Below are positions 45,860 to 57,379 of a stretch of 64,000 nt of DNA, one piece after another (position 1 is the first letter of the stretch; every line of letters starts with the position of its first letter). The stretch is from the NCBI GenBank assembly GCA_032622095.1, contig CP136064.1, positions 132,809,129 to 132,873,128 of the forward strand. Direction: 5' to 3'. Source of the DNA: Siphonodentalium dalli. Taxonomy: Eukaryota > Mollusca > Scaphopoda > Gadilida > Siphonodentaliidae. The notes under the pieces are model-generated. The model was given only the letters and a program-made list of their open reading frames with translations, was not told where the DNA came from and searched no databases. The translations under genes were made by a program, and so were the position numbers.

Positions 45860-48177
45860 TATCCGGGCAAAGTGGATGTATACCGCCACACTGTAAGCGA
45901 AATAGACTTCATCACGCGAACTATACTCTGCGATCAACTATGAGAATAAACAACCTTTCATCGGCCGTGAAAACCGCTCAGGAAAAACCGGATGCATCTT
46001 TTGGTGGCCATATATTTCAATATGACTTCTTTTGGTGGCTCCCGGAAACCTGCATCCGATACTCTACTACATGTACATAATACTCTGTAGCAGTGCTTTC
46101 AGCCGGCCTCAAGATCAAGAACGTCAGAGTCGTTCAACGCTTATTCACATGATTACCGTGTGATGTGATAAATCAACCATTGTTTACATTGTTCTTTTGA
46201 AAATATATATACAAATTATGAACTTGTGTTTTGGAAGATTAATAATTGGGTTGGTGTGCGGGAAAATTAAAAGATTTTAATAAACTGTCTGATTGACGAT
46301 TTAGGCTTAAAACAAAGGAACTGAATCTTGGAGTCTAATAGACGCTATTGGCATTGACTCCCGACGATCCGCGGTATCTGATTGGCTGGCAGCTACTCCT
46401 TTTCTGTGAGAAATGATACGCGGTATTTGATTGGCTGGCGGCCGTCTTCACTTTCCGAAGCGTAATTTTGATTGGTTGACACTCTAAACGTAAACAATTC
46501 TTCCCAGCTGATGGTCTACTATTGAAAAATACGGTTCCAGTGATATTTTACCGGCATGAATGAACATGACTATCTATAGCTCCGGATATAATATAAAAGG
46601 AATCTGAAGTACCCAGTGCCATTATATCACACTTATCCATCCACAACGTAAAAGCTTTTACAAGTAAAATTATCTTTGTTGCAAAAACATCATTATTCCA
46701 CTGAGGGGTTATAAGCTATGTTTTGAAGCTGTCCTCGTTGTACTTGTGAAACATACTCGAGATGTTTCAACTGATTTATCATACTGTTGAACTTATGGTT
46801 CTGTATATGTACGGCGTCTCCACAATGAGAATACATTTTTGAACTAAAATAGCAAGGTTCCAATGCCTGACCAGTATGAACAATGGAATTTAGAAAAAAA
46901 CAACGTTGTTGGTTCAGTGCAATGCACATATTCATCTTAGAATATTTGCGAACATAACTCAAGATCATTAAATCTGACCACACGTTTTAATGATATGTCA
47001 GGAAACCTAAATTGTTACAAATAGCCAGGTTAATAATTACGAATTTAGGTGACAGGCAGGCCTCAGACATCTTGACCATTGCATCAGCACATATATACAC
47101 CCGGTTAAATCTGTCCACAGCATTTTTTATATATTACATGTGTGACCAAAATGAGATAATGTGAACAGGAAAACACCACCATGCCTCACAAAAGCAGTCA
47201 AAATATTTAGAATGAGGAGAAACAGCAGTCAGCGTTCAAAGTTACCCACAACTATTAAAGACTACACCATTTAAAAAAATATCTTATATAAACAAGTTAA
47301 TATATCGTAAAAAGCGACATTTAGTGAAAGTGTGAGCGCTAAATTGTTAAGATCATTGTGTGAATGGTGAGTGACAGAAACCATTAATTATCAACTGCCC
47401 ACATAAAAGTTTCCAGGATATAACATTTTTCAAAAAGTTATCAAAAATCAAATTTTCCCGCAAAAGAAAATTTTTGCCATATAACTGAATACGCAATGAG
47501 AAATAACAATTATGAGAAATGAAACATTTCAAGGCAGAACATAAAGATAAAAATACAACAAATGGACATGCTATCTAATTTAAATATTTTTCTTTTACCG
47601 GAACATATTGAAAACCTTATTTTAAAACAAAACTTTCAAAGTTACGTTACCCCCGTGTTCAAAGATACTCCGGTTTGGTGCTCTAATTAATCGAACCCTT
47701 TAACCAGGTTGTTGGCCGGAGATCAATACTACACGAATATTCACAATGTGACGAGATGTACCGTAATATAATGAATTATTATAAAAATGATAAATGGAAA
47801 ATGTACTTACATGGCGTAGAGACGTACCAACTAGGCAGACAAACGTCTCTTGCGAGAGAATTCCGAGGGCCTTTTTCAAGAATTCCGAAGACGAAACCTT
47901 CGACGACGACAGAAATAATCGCGGGTAGATTAGTCAGGGTATACATACACATTTTGGACGACTAACTGCGGATAATTAGTTATCAGATATTTCTCTTAAA
48001 ACGATGCGACGTCCGAGGGGTTTAAAATGAAAACTGCTAGAGAAATGAGCTGGTGCGTTGAACGTTGGCGTTTACACTGAAAACCGAGATGTCCACACGA
48101 CGACGTAAACCATCATGGGAAATGTGGGAAAGATAGAAAAAAAACCAGATGAAAATTAGATACTGAATTAACTAAGT
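45860..48177. other. Intronic; no gene supported
   Basis: Three ATTGG (inverted CCAAT) words at 46378-46475 are followed by tataatataaaagg at about 46586, resembling a promoter arrangement, but no downstream gene could be identified. On the minus strand ccat|gtaagtac near 47812 looks like a donor, but no matching exon set was found. Confidence 0.35.
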
Positions 48178-48885
48178 TTAACTCTGATTGGCTGCGGACA
48201 CACATACCACAGTAGCGATGACATAGTAGGTGTGACAATTTATTATGGTGCAGTTTGGTGACAATTGCATGGTCGTCAAATTTATGTGCCATATCTATAG
48301 CCATGTTGCCCGCTGAGTTTCCGCACAATGAGTCGACTTGACCAATTAACCCATTGCGTTTCACCAAGGTTGAGCTCTACTCATTACGTTTTGCTACATT
48401 GTATTACGTTCCATCGTCCATAATTGTGTTTGACAGTGGCAATCCCTCATTCACTCACATATCATGCCCGCAGTACGTTTCGTTGATATGATCTCAATTA
48501 ATGTTATCCTCTTATATAAATTTCATGGGTATTATTATAAGACAGATCCCCCATTGCGTTTTTCATTTTGCGACGTTTAGTTCTACGCATAATTCCACTA
48601 ATATTATCATGTGGGCCGATGAAGCTGTGTTGGAGGAAATGCAGCTGCAATAAAATATCTGGAATAAACAAATCGAACTACACAAGGACCAAAAACAAGA
48701 AAAAGGCTGATTATAACGAACTTTGGAAGGCTCATTGTGCGAATATGCAGCGGGCGACATGCTAGCTATGGCATATTAATTATGACAACCAGTTGTCACC
48801 AAACTCCACCATAATAAATTGTCACACCTACTATGCCATCGCTACTGTGATACGTGTGTCCGCAGCCATTAGCTTATCTTAAAGA
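48178..48885. mobile_element. Foldback element with ~85-bp inverted repeats
   Basis: ggctgcggacacacatacca then gtaggtgtgacaatttattatggtg at 48190-48275 returns inverted at 48785-48875 (caccataataaattgtcaca, then cgtgtgtccgcagcca). The interior has no domain. Non-autonomous. Confidence 0.65.
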
Positions 48886-49006
48886 TTCTAATTCTTCTTA
48901 GATGCGATCGATGATCATTGTTTTGATGAATGGTTCACCCAGTTCTCATCCCAACTTGATCGCCGTCTTGTATATTCGCGCAATTTCCGTGTTGCGGCGA
49001 TTATAT

Positions 49007-49740
49007 AGAAGAGGAAGACAGATCAAGCTGTTTGGGTGGAGTTGGTTGATATGCATTCATTACATAAGGAGTAGTGGTTTTAAATGTTGATATCCAAACT
49101 TCTTCTTGCAGCAGTTTCATAGATTTAGTTTCCTCTTCAGTTTCCCAGAGAGGGAATATCTCCATGAGCATGAATCGAAAGTCAGTGGTAAAGTTATGTC
49201 CTGTTGAAATAAAATGTGGCTTGTTCAATTTAAGTTTGATATCTGAGAGATGTATCCTCATGCGGTATATGAGTTCATTTTTTGTTTGCCTTCATATTGG
49301 AATATGCAAAACTGGCAGGCTATAAGATAAATTACATGCGCACAGTAGCAATACAAATTCCCTATATCTGAATATATTGTCAGATGTTCATGGCGCAACG
49401 CTTCTTTTACGCGACATTTTTATCCGAGAAGGTGCGGCCGTTCGGTGCAGTTTGAAAGGAAATGAAGGTGATTTAAATTGACGATTTAATTTTTCTGAGT
49501 TGGCGTATTGAGTAGCTCGATGAATGAGAGATTGCTAGTGAATGTTACAAGCTTCATTAAGATCATGTTTATCTGAACAAATTCTGATAAAGCGGATTAT
49601 TTGAGATTTGATGAGGCCATTAAAAAGTCTAGGAGGACGAAATGAGCTTTAATGCAATAAGTTATGAGTATCAGTTTCCTTGAAGAAGACTTTTGTGTCT
49701 AACAAAAACTTGTTTCCGGGAAAGTCAAGATGTGTGGTCT
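49007..49740 (-). pseudogene. Penelope-like element fragment: RT tail plus GIY-YIG endonuclease
   Basis: From the right, the minus strand reads LLDTKVFFKETDTHNLLH, then LFNGLIKSQIIRFIRICSDK and HDLNEAC. These are the conserved end of the Penelope RT region (KPTDTHQ-like, then KSQxLRF.RI). Further on comes NLIYLIACQFCIFQYEG, the GIY-YIG core with a CxxC, then HLSDIKLKLNKPHF, STGHNFTTDF and LLQEEVWISTFKTTTPYVMN (RE.xWI..L.T..PYG.N-like). Several stops and shifts separate the blocks. Penelope-like elements join an RT to a GIY-YIG nuclease, and this order is characteristic. The 5' part is missing, replaced by a minisatellite starting at about 49728. Confidence 0.8.
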
Positions 49741-49830
49741 TCTCTAATAAAGGTAAAGGGGGTATTTCTCACCGGTGCGTTCTCTAATAAAGGTAAGTGG
49801 GAACTCCTCCCCGGTGCGGCTGTTATTACG
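49728..49830 (+). repeat. Minisatellite (ctctaataaaggta...cccggtgcg), 2 copies
   Basis: agatgtgtggtcttctctaataaagg, followed by a g-rich/c-rich hairpin and ccggtgcg, twice. Same unit as 50878-51056. Confidence 0.8.
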
Positions 49831-50029
49831 CCCTCGGGTGTATACTAATGTCCAAATTCTAAATACCTATGGTTCGCTGTGCGATTTATTTATAGATTAT
49901 GAGGTTTTTTTTGGGACGCATTAAAAGTTGTCGTGCGACCCCGAATCCGGTAAAAGGTGTAGTTGTTTCTTAATTGTTATTCGGATGCCAAAAAGTGCAA
50001 GGCGATTAATTCTAACGGGAATTCGTCCT

Positions 50030-50500
50030 CATTTGACCATATTTTAATTGACCCTCATGGAACTATATTGTATTTCACCCCAGTGGGACCGTAGTTTAAT
50101 CAACACTGATGACACCATATGTTTTATTTTAATTAACCCTCATAATGGGACCATATATTTATTCTTTAATTAAGTCACGTTACCATATTTTAATTGACCT
50201 TAATGGGGCCATATTTCAATTAATCCCGATGGGTCCATATTTTTATTAACCATCATTGGACGATATTTTAATTAACAATCAAGGTACAATTTTAATTAAC
50301 CATCATGGGACCATATTTTTTATTAACCCTGATTGGACGATATATTAATTAACCATCATGGGACCATATTTTATTTAACCGTGATGTGACCATATTTTAA
50401 TTTACCCTCATCGGACCATATTTCAATTAACCCTCTCTGGGTGTGACGACATTTTAATTTACCCTCATGGAACCATAGGTGTATTTTAATTAATCCTTTA
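50030..50500. repeat. ~30-bp minisatellite (ccatattttaattaaccctcatggga), ~17 units
   Basis: Degenerate units of ccatattttaattaaccctc atgg(g)a run for about 470 bp with interruptions. Non-coding. Confidence 0.85.
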
Positions 50501-50877
50501 TGAGAGGTCATATCAGGAGTGTATTACCTGAGGCCATTCTTTGATCAGCACTACGCACTCATAGGGTGAAAATTGGCAAGTATATCTGACCCTGTCGCAG
50601 GAGATGGTGGACTAAATGTGATTAATACATACTCGGTATTTGCGTAATTGGATACTGAATGTGATTAGAAACGTGCTCGTACTTTATTATTCTGCATGCT
50701 ATTTCATGCGCTACTCAGACCACTATTTAAAATGAAAATATCACATATAATCAACTACACAGGCGTTACATATATACAGATTTTTCACAATCACCACATT
50801 ATAGTTGTTATATTGTATATATGGCAAATAATATGATCTTGAGGGCGTTACCATTTCTGACTATGGTTTTCTTATCA

Positions 50878-51056
50878 AGATGTGTGGTCTTCTCTAATAA
50901 AGGGAGAGGGGATATCCTCCCCGGTGCGTTCTCTAATAAAGGGAGAGGGGAGATCCTCCCGGTGCGGCAGATGTGTGGTCTTCTCTAATAAAGTAAAGGG
51001 AGGATCCTCCCCGGTGCGTTCTCTAATAAAGGTACAGGGGGATTCCCCGGTGCGAC
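50878..51056 (+). repeat. ~40-bp minisatellite with internal hairpin, 4 copies
   Basis: Units ttctctaataaagggagagg, then ggatatcctccccggtgcg, arranged as two pairs, each pair introduced by agatgtgtggtc. gaggggatatcctcccc is an inverted repeat. Two more copies lie at 49728. Confidence 0.85.
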
Positions 51057-51497
51057 AGCGTACTGAACTGCTTGGTTGAGCTCGCTCAGGAGTTATAAAT
51101 GAATCTGAAGATGGCGATGGCCGACGAATTTTCGAATGAGAATCGTGATTTTTGAATTTCTTTATCGGTACTACTAAAATAACCAAAAGCGTTTGATCTT
51201 CCCTAGCCATTAGGATAGATTTTCCCCAGTCTTGGCTTGCGATGTGCTCTCTGTTCCTGTGGAGATGTTATTGAAATTGTAACCGCTTGGGTGGATTGAA
51301 TAATCTTATCCACCACAATTCAAAGTTGTGGCATAATTATATTGTTGAATTGATTCTCTGGACACTTTGTGGTCTAAATTCTTATGAGCACAGCTACATA
51401 TAGTTCCACACATACCGGAACATTTTTGCGAGCTCACTTAAAACCGGCTGTTTCAGAAATCTTGCGATTCCTGTCCATTACCTCGTTTAGTGTGATC
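51057..51497. other. No gene recognised
   Basis: Intron sequence between the minisatellite and the HINE-like element; nothing supportable. Confidence 0.4.
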
Positions 51498-52418
51498 TAA
51501 TATATATGTTGGGACTTCTATCTGTTTGTCTGTGTGTTAGCTATGGCCGGGAAAACTGCAGGACGGATTTTGACGAAATTTGATACCTACGGGTACTATT
51601 GTCCAGGGAGTGTTTTGGACGGGTCAAATCGTGACCCGACCTGACCTTGATCTTCAAAAAGGTCAATTCAAGGTCAAATCGGGTAAAACGGGACGGATTT
51701 CAATGAAATTTGATACCTAGAGTTACTTTTGTCCGGGGAGTCTTTTGGACGGGTCAAATCGTTATCCCGACCTCACCTTGACCTTCAAAACGGTAAATTC
51801 AAGGTAAAATCGGATAAAACAGACGGATTTCGACGAAATTTGATACCTAGGGTTTCTTATGTCCGATGAGTGTTTTCGACGGGTCAAATCCTGACCTTGA
51901 CCTTCAAAATTGTCAATTCAAGGTCAAATCGGGTAAAACGGGACGGATTTCGACGGGTATTTTTTTCGGATACTTTTGTCCGGGGAGTGTTTTGGACGGG
52001 TCAAATCGTGACCCCGAGCTGACCTTGACCTTCAAAATGGGTCAAATCGTGACCCCGACCTGACCTTGCAATTCAAAAAGGTCAATTCAAGGTCAAATCG
52101 GGTAAAACGGGACGGATTTCGACGAAATTTGATACCTAGAGGTTCTTTTGTCTGGGGAGTCTTTTGGACGGGTCAAATCGTTACCCCGACCTGACCTTGA
52201 CCTTCAAAAAGGTCAATTCAAGGTCAAATCGGGTAAAACCGGACGGATTTCGACGGGTACTTTTGTCGGGTACTTTTGTCCGGGGAGTGTTTTTGGCGGG
52301 TCAAATCGTGACCCCGACCTGACCTTGACATTCAAAATGGTCAATTAAAGGTCAAATCGCGCAATTCGCCGAAAAGCAGAGGGGAAACAGCCCGGACGAA
52401 GTTGGGTCCACCAGCTAG
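51498..52418 (-). mobile_element. HINE/pearl-like element (minus), five to six ~125-bp cores
   Basis: Tail taatatatatgttgggactt at the left, tandem cores containing ttttggacgggtcaaatcgt and ccttcaaaa(t/a)ggtcaattcaagg, and the head gaagttgggtccaccagctag at the right, i.e. ctagctggtggacccaactt on the minus strand. Same family as units 1-4 at 6.8-9.0 kb but with more cores. Open frames are repeat artefacts. Confidence 0.7.
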
Positions 52419-52472
52419 TACATATATTATATATATGCTTTATTTATTGAAAGGCTATTTCTTCATTTAGAC

Positions 52473-52561
52473 ACGCCCCTGAGTCAATGTGTTCAAAAAC
52501 CTATAAACGTAACGTGACGTCACTTTTAATGTCGTGCATAGGTTTATGAACACATTGATCT
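52473..52561. repeat. Short hairpin element
   Basis: tcaatgtgttcaaaaacctat and ataggtttatgaacacattga are inverted with one mismatch, separated by about 40 bases containing tgacgtca. Confidence 0.75.
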
Positions 52562-52866
52562 CGGAAATCACCGGGGATTGTCTGACACGAACGACTGCTT
52601 GAGTATTCAGCACGTCCGGATTTGGCAAGAAATTTGTTTTGGTCTATAATCAGTGTTGATACCCTTCACCTCAAACTCGTCTCCTCTGATTAAACATCAA
52701 TGAGGTCAGTCACAAACACAACCCACATCTCGATAATTGTTGCCATGAGAAGTACAATGTGCGGAGATCTCTCACCTCACAGCTACGTTATAATATAAAG
52801 ACGACACTCTGTTTGTACCCCCCCCCCCCCAACTTTAATGAATAATGAATTTAAGTATATAAATAT

Positions 52867-53012
52867 GAATAATAAACGGCGGATTCAACGTGGTCATGCG
52901 TTTTGACCGCGATAAAAATTCAACAAACTCCGGGGTTCATGCAGTTTGTTGAATTTTTCTCGCGGTCAAAATCCCATGACCACATTGACACCGCCGTTCA
53001 TTTCTTATATAA
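52867..53012. mobile_element. Palindromic MITE-like hairpin just upstream of an exon
   Basis: Arms of about 60 bp (aacggcgg, tggtcatg, ttttgaccgcga and aaaattcaacaaact against their complements) surround a ~13-base centre. It ends about 75 bases before the exon at 53089. Confidence 0.75.
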
Positions 53013-53088
53013 TTTCATTTCCGCCATATTTTGTCCAATGATTGGTGTTTAATGTATAAATAATTACACAATTTTACTAACATTGCAG

Positions 53089-53175
53089 GCCTTCTCGAAG
53101 ACACAGGTGATAATGATACAAAAGTCGAGGCCGTCAACAAAGCTAAACTGTTTTATAAATCGTGCATGGACGAGG
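53089..53175 (+). CDS. M13 peptidase (neprilysin-like), exon ending YKSCMDE
   Basis: Strong acceptor ctaacattgcag, donor gttagt. The frame follows from the exon at 45194 (A|GC = Ser) and reads LLEDTGDNDTKVEAVNKAKL, then FYKSCMDE. In neprilysin-family proteins the same stretch reads L.E......V.KAK..Y.SC.(N/D)E, with a conserved disulfide cysteine. It exits in phase 1. The next exon was not found before 64000, so the following intron is at least 10.8 kb or contains a missed exon. Confidence 0.88.
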
Positions 53176-53189
53176 GTTAGTTCATTAAA

Positions 53190-53490
53190 TCTTCATTTGC
53201 TATTATATATAGTGGAGCGGCCAAAATGCCAAATGGATTCATATTTGGTATGGATCTTCCCTAGGTGACTCTCATTCAGATTCGTTCAAACGAGGTCACC
53301 TGGTTAAATAGTTGCGAAGCCAGTGCCATAACTATTTCCTACTGTGGTAATTCTTGAAACTACTTCTTCTCCAGAACCATAAGGCCGAGTGGGTTCATAT
53401 TTGGCGTGGATGTTCCCTAGGTGACCCTCATTCAGATTTGTACAAATGATGTCACCATGTCAAACAGTAATCTTGTGAAGCCAGGACAAT
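53190..53490 (+). repeat. Two ~125-bp cores of the gtgacc mollusc repeat
   Basis: ttcatatttgg(t/c)(a/g)tggat, cttccctaggtgac(t/c)ctcattcag and gttgcgaagccagtgccata recur; same family as 39915-40425. Confidence 0.65.
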
Positions 53491-56284
53491 ATGGATACAA
53501 ATTATTATTCATTTAATAATTTGTGATCATTACTTATCCATGGCTGTCCTAACTCCCCCTAACAATTATATCATAAGTATAATTATAGTACACATATACA
53601 TAGGAAATCGCGGTAATATAAAACATGATATGGTTTTGCAAAACATATTTTTACAAATCTGGAAGTGGAATATTTATATAAAAATATACATTATTACAGC
53701 TTGTCTCCACATCCGGTTTTAAATACAATCTGATTGGCTACCACGCCACGTTTAAATCACCATGTCCCCAAACACCCTTGACAACGGCGTATAAGAGTAC
53801 ATGCGCGAAACATCGGGGCCATATGAGCACGCGAAACATCGTGGGCCGTATATGAATGACCCTTGAACTGGCAGTTTTAACCAATCATGACGTTGCTCTC
53901 GCACGCTGAGTTTGACGTTACCCGACGCCGAATCCTTACGTCAGATACTGACTTATTATTCTTATTGGTGTGAATTACTCAGAGAACTTATGAAAAACAC
54001 ACTTAAATTAAGGAGACATGGCTATTTTTTGTGGGGACAAAATCGTTATCTCCAGCAACGTCGTGGTTTACATGGATATTTAATACTGGATGTCTCTTTA
54101 AAAATTACCATTGAAAATTGTTTTGTTTTGTTTGTTTGTTTGTTTTGTTTGTTTTTTTTATATTTGTTTACTCCTTGCTCAATTTATTTTAAAATTTTAA
54201 TTCTGAAAAACAAACCACGTTATAACATCCGCCGGGGTACACCGACTCACCCCGCCAAATTTAGTTGAAATTGTTCAGGGGTCTGGTGAGAAATCACGAA
54301 CAGAGATTGTCAACGTTGCCTATTGAAGGGTCAAAGTAAGTACATGTGCCCTGGTGCAAGTGTCCTTTCACATTCCTAATGCTACCATTTTATTTGAGAA
54401 GTCATCTCTTTCATTAACAATATAAAGCTTATCTGCCTGTCATTCTCTCTGTCTCGTGTGTATGAATGAGATATTATCTGACAGCGTTTGATAAACAAAT
54501 AAAAGACAATATGTATTTGTGTCATTAATTTCAATTTAAATTAGACTAATTCCTATGTGCTGTGTTCTATTCAGTTGTGCAGGCATGTATTATGTTTATA
54601 TAGGCTATTAACTTCTTTTCATCTGTGATAATGATGTGTCTAAATTATTATGCTGATGATTTCAATGAACACTTATTAGAGGCGCCATGTTGTAACCCTT
54701 CCCCTAATTTTGTAACTTATTTTAATGAAAATGAACTCACTTCAACTTGTATAATATACTCTATGCAATTACAAGACCAATGTATGTCATAGATTGGGAT
54801 TTACATTTGGTTCAAATAGGGGCAGATATAAGAGATCTAACACTCCCGAACCCACCCTATCTATGCTATGAATTCATGTTTGGTACTTGTATATATATTC
54901 CTAAATTACATGCAATAATTATGATATATACCGTGATTATCAGTAGGGTTTTGATAAATTTCAATCAGTTGGAGATCTTGAAGTACCAGTTGTAATTTAG
55001 TTTGATCCAGTTGGGAGGTAATGGGCAATTACTATTGTGGAGGGGATGGGTGTGCCGTTAGAAATGTCAAGGTGGATAACCCCTCCCATCGTTCAACGAA
55101 GACCCTCTACCTGTGTCCCTGTTTAGAACTACTTGTTTTAAAGTGATTTGACAAGTACTGACTATTGTAGTCTTCAGAGTCCCAGTCTTCTCGGTATTTA
55201 CATCAGGTGGGCGACACCACACTGTGACCACAGTCATTGGATGTCTTGTTGTCTCCGTCTTTACAGTCTGGTGAGCGACCCACATTCATTGACTGTCTTG
55301 TGTTTATAAAAACATTCATGGTGACTCATATTTATTGTGAATGTATGAATGTATTCAATGACGCTTCAATGAGTCTTTACGTCACTGGAACCGAGTGTGT
55401 TGACAAGTTTCCTTGTCGGCACCGGTCTCTTTGATGTGATTGATTTTCGCCGACAAAGCGTTACCAATGATTGTGTGGACCATTACTGCCCACGTGACAT
55501 GTGCTACTGGCAATGTCTTATTTGGGCATCAGGTGTATGATTCCTTGCGACCTGTTAATCGTCAGTATCGGTGGTTGCCCTTCCTGTGGAAAAAGGGAAT
55601 GGGCTCGATATATGACCGTTTTATGGGGAGGTGAATGGTGCCTGCCTGACACAGTAGCGGAAACCCTGATGTATTATGCTGCTATAGCGTGAAATAATAT
55701 CGTTCTCCACATAAAATATCACAATTGGACGATATGTATGTATGTGTGCAATAGTTGTTTTAATTCATTGGGGTTTTTGTGTGGCGAAATTGAGATTGGC
55801 TGCAAGAAACACTACATAACAAACTGAACCTCTTATATTATTATTATTTAGATTTTGTGAAACTCTTAATTTTGGACACTCCAAATAAGCAAGAAAATGC
55901 ATGTTTATATTCAGACTTCAGTACTTAACTCCCATTCTTCGAAAAGGCCGATTTATGTAAATAATCAAATGTAGCTCTTTATATTTGGACTCTTAGTTCT
56001 TAAATGTTCGATATTCTACCTATTTGAGCTTAAATGACCAATCAGTGCTTTACGTCATTATAAAAGGCCTCTCCCCAAATAATATTTTTTTAATTTTTCC
56101 AAATGATGGATGGAAAGTTTCCACAAAAAGCAAGCAGTTTGCGGGAAAAGTCCTAAACCGGGATAGCTATGTTTGTTAAATTTGCTAATAATATCTAACA
56201 GAAAAGAAATTATACTCAAAGTATGTGAATATGGCTTTAGTTTATGAAGACTTCGAGTTCTTATTTTTGATAGGGTTCGCACTG
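53491..56284. other. Intron; repeats only
   Basis: (TTTG)n at 54120-54160; a copy of the dispersed repeat shared with 41170-42540 at about 54790-55260, in which gtgggcgaccc/cacactgtgaccacag variants are partly duplicated. No neprilysin exon was recognised. Confidence 0.5.
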
Positions 56285-56584
56285 TCATGTGCCATTTGTG
56301 CAATTTGCACAAACAACGAGAATGGCACAAACTATTTCGCTTTTGCCACAAATAATTGGCCCACGTGTTTGCTCTCTATCGACAACTCTGACCCCACCAC
56401 TGAATCGTGCGAAGGCGAAGTCATTATAAAAGCCATTACATATTTCCTTATATCTCACTAGCGACGAATAGGCTCGTGCTTCCCGATATACTTGGCCAAC
56501 AAAATTAACGCCCGGATTAATACTATTTCGAAAAACCCCACTTGACACCAATACCAGACATTGCAAAATGAAAACTGTGTTCAT
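56285..56584 (-). CDS. Hypothetical small secreted protein (weak candidate)
   Basis: A 99-codon ATG frame starts MNTVFILQCLVLVSSGVF, which looks like a signal peptide. It continues with a mature part holding cysteines in EICNGFY, IICGKSEIVC and VCANC. The frame is open upstream without a Met for 36 more codons. No family is recognised, no promoter or splice site was checked successfully, and it may be chance in an intron on the antisense strand. Confidence 0.2.
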   Translation of the reverse strand: MNTVFILQCLVLVSSGVFRNSINPGVNFVGQVYREARAYSSLVRYKEICNGFYNDFAFARFSGGVRVVDREQTRGPIICGKSEIVCAILVVCANCTNGT

Positions 56585-56692
56585 TAAAATTGAATTATTG
56601 TCCAACTTCGTTGCACCAACGAAAATAGGCACAAAAACAAAGAGGCAAATTGGGGGACGATATTTGTCGTCGCCAGCCAGAACCGATCTCAA

Positions 56693-57379
56693 TCAAATAT
56701 CGATCTCCGCAATATGGAGAATATGATAGTGTGATTCGAAACTGCAAAATATTGATCGCTATGGATTGGTTTTATTCATGTAATGTTACACGTTATGGCA
56801 TATATTCATCAACAACAACTGCTTGTAATAATAATAAATAGCAGACAGACAACTAATCTAAAATCGATTTTTGTGCGATACCATGACCTATATTCAATTA
56901 CAATTCAATTAAAACAAATCAATATCGACGTCCATTGCATAGCCTCGTTTGAGTCATCATTTTGGAACAAAGCCTTCTTGAAATGCATACACACCTTTCA
57001 TATGTGTGTTTTCTCGACCATCATGATTACACTATGTGGTTGTTATAGTTGTTCACTTGTTTGATAAATGATGGGCACATGAGTTGTGGACAAACCGATG
57101 ACTGAAGAAAAATGTGATATTTGTTAGTGATCAGTGTAAATTTCGGTATGACTAAGAACGTGCAACCAAATAATTTCCATACATAGCCGTTTGGTATTAT
57201 CTACCGACACTTGATGCGAACGGCGACACAACTAAATGCGATAAATCATAGTCCAGCTCATCTTTTTCTGTGCGGGTGCCTTCATCTTGTCAAAAAATCG
57301 ATAAGAAGGTAAATAATAATCAACTTCGAAGTGGAACATAAAACACGACAGGATTGGTTTTCGGGGAACAGATGAGCAA
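56693..57379. other. No gene recognised
   Basis: AT-rich sequence with no supportable feature. Confidence 0.4.

Larger units (their letters stand above)
45341..53088 (+). other. Intron (~7.7 kb) of the neprilysin-like gene
   Basis: Runs from an optimal donor gtaagt to the acceptor ctaacattgcag. It contains an (AT)n start, a Penelope-like fragment, two minisatellites, a HINE-like element and two hairpin MITEs, all listed separately. Confidence 0.8.

Noticed and set aside
46693-46983. 96-codon minus-strand frame
   Set aside because: Non-ATG start, no domain, no supporting splice or promoter signals on that strand.
48113-48367. 84-codon minus-strand frame as an ankyrin-like gene
   Set aside because: Starts with TTG, overlaps the arm of a foldback element and lacks a convincing repeat motif.
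51866-52348. Frames in the minus-strand HINE-like element
   Set aside because: Translations of the ~125-bp tandem core.
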